64,000 nt of DNA, taken from contig CM082595.2 in assembly GCA_040954595.2 (NCBI GenBank), forward strand, positions 9,548,001 to 9,612,000. The letters are read 5' to 3'. A program made the position numbers and the translations under genes. This DNA is from Balanoglossus misakiensis (taxonomy: Eukaryota; Hemichordata). The notes under the pieces were generated by a model. That model was not told where the DNA came from. It ran no database searches and saw only the letters and a program-made list of their open reading frames with translations. Below, piece by piece: positions 58,998 through 64,000 of this stretch. Numbering within the stretch: the first letter of the stretch is position 1; each line of letters begins with the position of its first letter.

Positions 58998-59075
58998 TAC
59001 ATACATACATACATACATACATACATACATACATACATACATACATACATACATACATACATACATGCCTGCATG

Positions 59076-59121
<46 letters not shown>

Positions 59122-59122
59122 C
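58998..59122. repeat. (CATA)n then (CA)n microsatellite
   Basis: About 17 CATA units, a short GCATGC-rich bridge, further CATA, then about 15 CA units. Several ORFs on both strands arise from it and are not genes. Confidence 0.95.
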
Positions 59123-59372
59123 ATATACACATGTACATATGTTACAAATGTACATATGCCAGTGCATACATGACAAAGACATACAGACAGATATAACATT
59201 ATGACAGCCAGGCAGCCTGTCTTAAATTACTCAATCCTTCGCCTGAGTTTATCTTCAGACAGACAGACAGACAGACAACTCACTAAGGCGTGTAGACAAC
59301 CTAGTCTTAATTACCCTGTCCTCCCCCAGAGTTTATATCTTTTTCTGAAAGTTAAATCACAACATGTTAGAC

Positions 59373-62210
59373 AAATTATTTGCAGTTGGTGTATCGCTAC
59401 CTTATCGTAACCTTATCAAAAGCAATCTGGTGGTCAATATTATTTTGCGGTAAGGTAAATACATGTTATGTAAAATGTTGATGTCAGCTTTCTCAGATTA
59501 TATCATAAGGCAGTTGAACGACATGCACACACTATTGCTACAGATCCCGACTACCCACTTTAAAAATTCTTTTAAAATCTCCAATTATGGACATGCTACA
59601 GAGATCAATTTAACAGGAAACAATTCCTTTGGAAAATACTTTTCCCAACAGCTATATCTATTTTAAATTCAAGTTTCATCCTTTTTTAGTTTTATCCAGT
59701 GCTGCAGATGTGCTTTTCATCATGTTGTCTTATTTGTGTATATACATTGTTATCAAAATGTCATTTATCCTGAATTTATAACTGATTGATGAGCCTCATG
59801 AAGACAAGTTTCACAGCTATTGTTGACAATTAAGTATTTGAATTGATTTAACATAGGAGCCAGTATAAGAACATTTAACCTCTTGCTGGGTAGTTTTGTT
59901 TTTATCTAGTCTCACTCCCAGACCTCATCGCTGTGCACCATAGTGTGCTACTGGCAGTATGACCAGGCAAGGAGCGCAGCGACAAGCACAAGTCGCCCGC
60001 CAAATCAGATCACTTGCCCGGTCATGTCCTACCACCAGAAGCACACACTTTGCCCTGGTGAAGCAACAAGGTCTGGTACCATCACTCAGCTTTTCCGTAA
60101 CAAAGGCCATTATTAAATCATGTACGTGAATGAGGTTTTTCCTCGTGACGGGTTATATCTTTATTTTTCTAATAACACTTATGTTATTTCAAAACACAAC
60201 TCTAAATTAATATTTTGATCCGTATTGCTTCATGAAAGCTAAAGTATTTTGGTACAACATTTACCGTCACACTTTCTATTCCTTTCTCAGACACAAGATC
60301 AATCAATTTATTAGCTTCTGTAGTTAATTTGCTTCAAATTATTTGCAGTTGGTGTATCGCTACCTTATCGTAACCTTATCAAAAGCAATCTGGTGGTCAA
60401 TATTATTTTGCGGTAAGGTAAATACATGTTATGTAAAATGATGATGTCAGCTTTCTCAGATTATATCATAAGGCAGTTGAACGACATGCACACACTATTG
60501 CTACAGATCCCGACTACCCACTTTAAAAATTCTTTTAAAATCTCCAATTATGGACATGCTACAGAGATCAATTTAACAGGAAACAATTCCTTTGGAAAAT
60601 ACTTTTGCCAACAGCTATATCTATTTTAAATTCAAGTTTCATCCTTTTTTAGTTTTATCCAGTGCTGCAGATGTGCTTTTCATCATGTTGTCTTATTTGT
60701 GTATATACATTGTTATCAAAATGTCATTTATCCTGAATTTATAACTGATTGATGAGCCTCATGAAGACAAGTTTCACAGCTATTGTTGACAATTAAGTAT
60801 TTGAATTGATTTAACATAGGAGCCAGTATAAGAACATTTAACCTCTTGCTGGGTAGTCTTGTTTTTATCTAGTCTCACTCCCAGACCTCATCGCTGTGCA
60901 CTATAGTGTGCTACTGGCAGTATGACCAGGCAAGGAGCGCAGCGACAAGCACAAGTCGCCCGCCAAATCAGATCACTTGCCCGGTCATGTCCTACCACCA
61001 GAAGCACACACTTTGCCCTGGTGAAGCAACAAGGTCTGGTACCATCACTCAGCTTTTCCGTAACAAAGGCCATTATTAAATCATGTACGTGAATGAGGTT
61101 TTTCCTCGTGACGGGTTATATCTTTATTTTTCTAATAACACTTATGTTATTTCAAAACACAACTCTAAATTAATATTTTGATCCTTATTGCTTCATGAAA
61201 GCTAAAGTATTTTGGTACAACATTTACCGTCACACTTTCTATTCCTTTCTCAGACACAAGATCAATCAATTTATTAGCTTCTGTAGTTAATTTGCTTCAA
61301 ATTATTTGCAGTTGGTGTATCGCTACCTTATCGTAACCTTATCAAAAGCAATCTGGTGGTCAATATTATTTTGCGGTAAGGTAAATACATGTTATGTAAA
61401 ATGATGATGTCAGCTTTCTCAGATTATATCATAAGGCAGTTGAACGACATGCACACACTATTGCTACAGATCCCGACTACCCACTTTAAAAATTCTTTTA
61501 AAATCTCCAATTATGGACATGCTACAGAGATCAATTTAACAGGAAACAATTCCTTTGGAAAATACTTTTGCCAACAGCTATATCTATTTTAAATTCAAGT
61601 TTCATCCTTTTTTAGTTTTATCCAGTGCTGCAGATGTGCTTTTCATCATGTTGTCTTATTTGTGTATATACATTGTTATCAAAATGTCATTTATCCTGAA
61701 TTTATAACTGATTGATGAGCCTCATGAAGACAAGTTTCACAGCTATTGTTGACAATTAAGTATTTGAATTGATTTAACATAGGAGCCAGTATAAGAACAT
61801 TTAACCTCTTGCTGGGTAGTTTTGTTTTTATCTAGTCTCACTCCCAGACCTCATCGCTGTGCACTATAGTGTGCTACTGGCAGTATGACCAGGCAAGGAG
61901 CGCAGCGACAAGCACAAGTCGCCCGCCAAATCAGATCACTTGCCCGGTCATGTCCTACCACCAGAAGCACACACTTTGCCCTGGTGAAGCAACAAGGTCT
62001 GGTACCATCACTCAGCTTTTCCGTAACAAAGGCCGTTATTGAATCATGTACCTGAATAAGGTTATTCCTCGCGGTGGGTTATATCTTTATTTTTCTAATC
62101 ACACTGATTTTATTTCAAAACACAAGTCTAAATAATTATATTTTGATGCTTATTGCTTCATGAAAGCTGAAGTATTTTGGTACCACATTTACTGTCACAT
62201 ATTTTATTCC
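59373..62210 (-). repeat. 963-bp tandem repeats: amplified Helentron tail
   Basis: Two complete units (59373-60335, 60336-61298) and a third that runs without a break into the Helentron gene. Equivalent points repeat exactly 963 bp apart (59463, 60426, 61389), and units differ at only a few bases. The right-hand ~120 bp of each unit encodes the last residues of the endonuclease (ending PKYFSFHEAI), so the unit is the gene's 3' end plus its 3' flank. The ORFs in the units (67 and 61 codons) are not convincing genes. Confidence 0.9.
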
Positions 62211-63998
62211 TTTCACATACACATGATCAATCAATGTATTAGCTTCTGTAGTTGGTTCGCTAACAAATTGTCTGAAACCATGATCTTCCATGAACTTTAC
62301 AAGTGATGACCGGGACAAGATATCTTCATTGAAATCACCCATGATCAGTTTGCCTCCTGGGTATTTTTCCATTGCTTTCACCAAACAAACCAAACTTTTT
62401 TTGAATACCTCTGCTTTGTATGATGGTGGTCTATAAACTACAGCTACTGTAACATTGATTTTAGTGACATAAAATGAAATACATTCCAAATTACACACAC
62501 CCAAATGCAAAATTTCAAAATCATTACATAGTTTGCTATAGACTCCAACACCACCCCGCTGTTGCAACTGTAGACTTGATGTATTTCTATCAAATTGATT
62601 GTAGGATTGAGATCGTGGTTGGTGATTGAATTCAAATCCGCTCAATTGCAAATTACAATGTGTTCCTTTTTCAGATAACCAAGTTTCCGTCAAACAAATG
62701 AAGTCTGCTTCCAAATATTCACTGTCATTGCAAATATCTTTAATGTGATTGACAAGTCCCTCCACATTATGCAATACAAATGAGCATGTATAATTACTGT
62801 GTTCTTTCTGAGTACACTTGGGGAGAAATTTTGGCATTGTTTCCAGGGCTTCTTGGACCTTTTCATTGCAATATATGGATGATTTGTTAAAGTCATTAAT
62901 AATGAGACCATCTAATGTTGTCACCCGACTCAATGCCACATATGCCTGTCCTGGTGCAAACATCTTCTTTAAACTGACAACAGCTTTATCAACTGTCAAT
63001 CCCTGTACCTTATGCACTGTACATGCCCAAGCTAGTTTTAAAGGAAACTGCCTCCTAATACCACCATTACTTGCAACAGACATTTCCTGAGGTTCTATAG
63101 GGGTACTGTTTACTGGAAGGTCAGATATAGTTATAGGCTTCTTTTTACGCAATCCTTGGCCAACTTTCTCATTATCAAATACAACATAAATGGCAGCTGG
63201 GAATTTTTCATTTGGTTTTACTGCAATGTGACATACTGTCCCAAAAACGCCATTCACCAAACCATCAGCCACATCAATGTTATGCGTCAATTGGACTCGT
63301 GCACCAACAGCTAGAGTAAGAGTCTTTGGCAAAGTTGTCCTGAACACTTTGACATGGTGACCTTCCTTTTTTTCTAGTCGTCCACTTTTAGGATTTCTGC
63401 TAAAATCTTCTGCTTCAATACACACAGGATCAGAACATTGAGAATGAAGCATTTCAACATTACAGCTATTAACCTCTGCATTTGTAGCAAAAACATGCAT
63501 TGCCTCAGATGTTTCACCAGTAACACACTTTTGTAACATTGCCACATCACCAGCATTTAGTGTGTCCCCCTTTTTGTGAACTCTTACTCGATTTAATGCC
63601 TCTGCAAATGCACAGTCTTTCTGTCTCATTATTTCAGTTAATTCTACCATACTGAAATTGTCATTCCACAGATTGACGGATTCACGGTCTATGCACAGTG
63701 GACTTGCTTTTACAGGCGGGAGTTGATAAAAATCACCCACAGCAATAACACACACATTCCCAAATGGTGACTCAGCCGATGACTGTTTGATTTGTCGCAG
63801 TCTTCCATGAACATAGTACAGTAACTTTTTGTCTACCATAGAAATCTCATCTATTATCAAAATTTGAAGGTTACCAAACTTGCAACGAAGAGTATTGAGC
63901 TTTTCTTCACGCAGTGGCTGATATGGCAGCTTTGAGTCAACAGCTATGGAGAATATATGATGGAGAGTTGTTCCTTGTATATTAAACGCTGCTACTCC
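62136..63998 (-). CDS. Helentron helicase with C-terminal endonuclease, partial
   Basis: Open from beyond the window edge to the stop at 62136; I include codons up to 63998. The N-terminal part has Pif1-type helicase motifs: GVAAFNIQGTTLHH (Ia), IIDEISMVD (II), AVGDFYQLPPV (III), LTEIMRQ (IV), CTVHKVQGLTVDKAVVSL (V) and AYVALSRVTTLDGL (VI). The last ~230 residues are an endonuclease/exonuclease/phosphatase-type domain: FICLTETWLSEKG, GGVGVYSK, VVYRPPS, LIMGDFNEDIL and IDHVYV. Helicase plus such an endonuclease defines Helentrons (Helitron2-type rolling-circle elements). The Rep nickase and helicase motif I should lie beyond 64000. The final SDH-type motif reads SFH, an odd change at a usually catalytic Asp. 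Confidence 0.9.
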   Translation of the reverse strand, partial: GVAAFNIQGTTLHHIFSIAVDSKLPYQPLREEKLNTLRCKFGNLQILIIDEISMVDKKLLYYVHGRLRQIKQSSAESPFGNVCVIAVGDFYQLPPVKASPLCIDRESVNLWNDNFSMVELTEIMRQKDCAFAEALNRVRVHKKGDTLNAGDVAMLQKCVTGETSEAMHVFATNAEVNSCNVEMLHSQCSDPVCIEAEDFSRNPKSGRLEKKEGHHVKVFRTTLPKTLTLAVGARVQLTHNIDVADGLVNGVFGTVCHIAVKPNEKFPAAIYVVFDNEKVGQGLRKKKPITISDLPVNSTPIEPQEMSVASNGGIRRQFPLKLAWACTVHKVQGLTVDKAVVSLKKMFAPGQAYVALSRVTTLDGLIINDFNKSSIYCNEKVQEALETMPKFLPKCTQKEHSNYTCSFVLHNVEGLVNHIKDICNDSEYLEADFICLTETWLSEKGTHCNLQLSGFEFNHQPRSQSYNQFDRNTSSLQLQQRGGVGVYSKLCNDFEILHLGVCNLECISFYVTKINVTVAVVYRPPSYKAEVFKKSLVCLVKAMEKYPGGKLIMGDFNEDILSRSSLVKFMEDHGFRQFVSEPTTEANTLIDHVYVKGIKYVTVNVVPKYFSFHEAISIKI

Positions 63999-64000
63999 TG

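Noticed and set aside
58903-59199. Both-strand ORFs over the CATA/CA tract
   Set aside because: Microsatellite translations, no gene.
59925-61592. 67- and 61-codon ORFs repeated every 963 bp
   Set aside because: Conserved only because the repeat units are nearly identical; no recognisable protein.
59373-62210. Regular repeats as a CRISPR array
   Set aside because: The units are 963 bp and contiguous without unique spacers, in a eukaryotic transposon setting.

Overview
This window reads as repeat-rich genomic DNA from a marine invertebrate animal. The AT-rich background, GT/AG splice sites, a TATA-box promoter with a signal-peptide exon, many nested transposable elements and microsatellites, and the absence of any operon-like layout all point to a eukaryote. 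A Gmr1-type Ty3/gypsy element (integrase ahead of reverse transcriptase, a layout first described in deuterostomes) and a Helentron carrying an endonuclease suggest a non-vertebrate deuterostome such as an acorn worm, lancelet or echinoderm. I cannot name the species.

Layout. 0.9-3.3 kb: two copies of a two-exon OB-fold (RPA-like) gene fragment, one of them rearranged and broken. 3.36-4.7 kb: a GC-rich, Arg/Ser/Pro-rich open island inserted in the OB-fold intron, followed by a possible solo LTR (4.79-4.99 kb). 5-17.5 kb and 34.0-46.35 kb: the two arms of a very large, diverged, colinear inverted repeat. 17.5-34 kb: the spacer between the arms. It carries a TATA promoter with a signal-peptide exon, a pentraxin-like exon with a frame break, and a nested pair of LTR retrotransposons. 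The outer one is a 10.2-kb Gmr1-like element on the minus strand, with 734-bp LTRs that look identical and a tRNA-Pro primer site. Its integrase zinc finger is split by a 3.7-kb plus-strand gypsy element with 174-bp LTRs, which has lost RT/RNase H and carries antisense patches of its own sequence. 37.2-41.05 kb: a TIR element, holding a 5'-truncated LINE, inserted in the right arm; the left arm preserves the empty site. 46.35-56.3 kb: a head-to-tail array of about 1.4-kb non-autonomous units with GGGCCCAAGC hairpin starts, CTGCTTGCAG ends, and many perfect DR1 nuclear-receptor-type motifs. 56.3-59.3 kb: no recognisable gene, with microsatellites. 59.37-62.2 kb: 963-bp tandem repeats that are duplicated tails of the neighbouring Helentron. 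62.1-64 kb: the helicase-endonuclease end of a Helentron, running off the window.

Most coding capacity is transposon-derived. The main results are the giant inverted repeat around gene-like exons, the internally rewired gypsy derivative with identical LTRs, the fully readable nested-insertion history, the tandem unit array with regulatory-like motifs, and the tandemly amplified Helentron tail.
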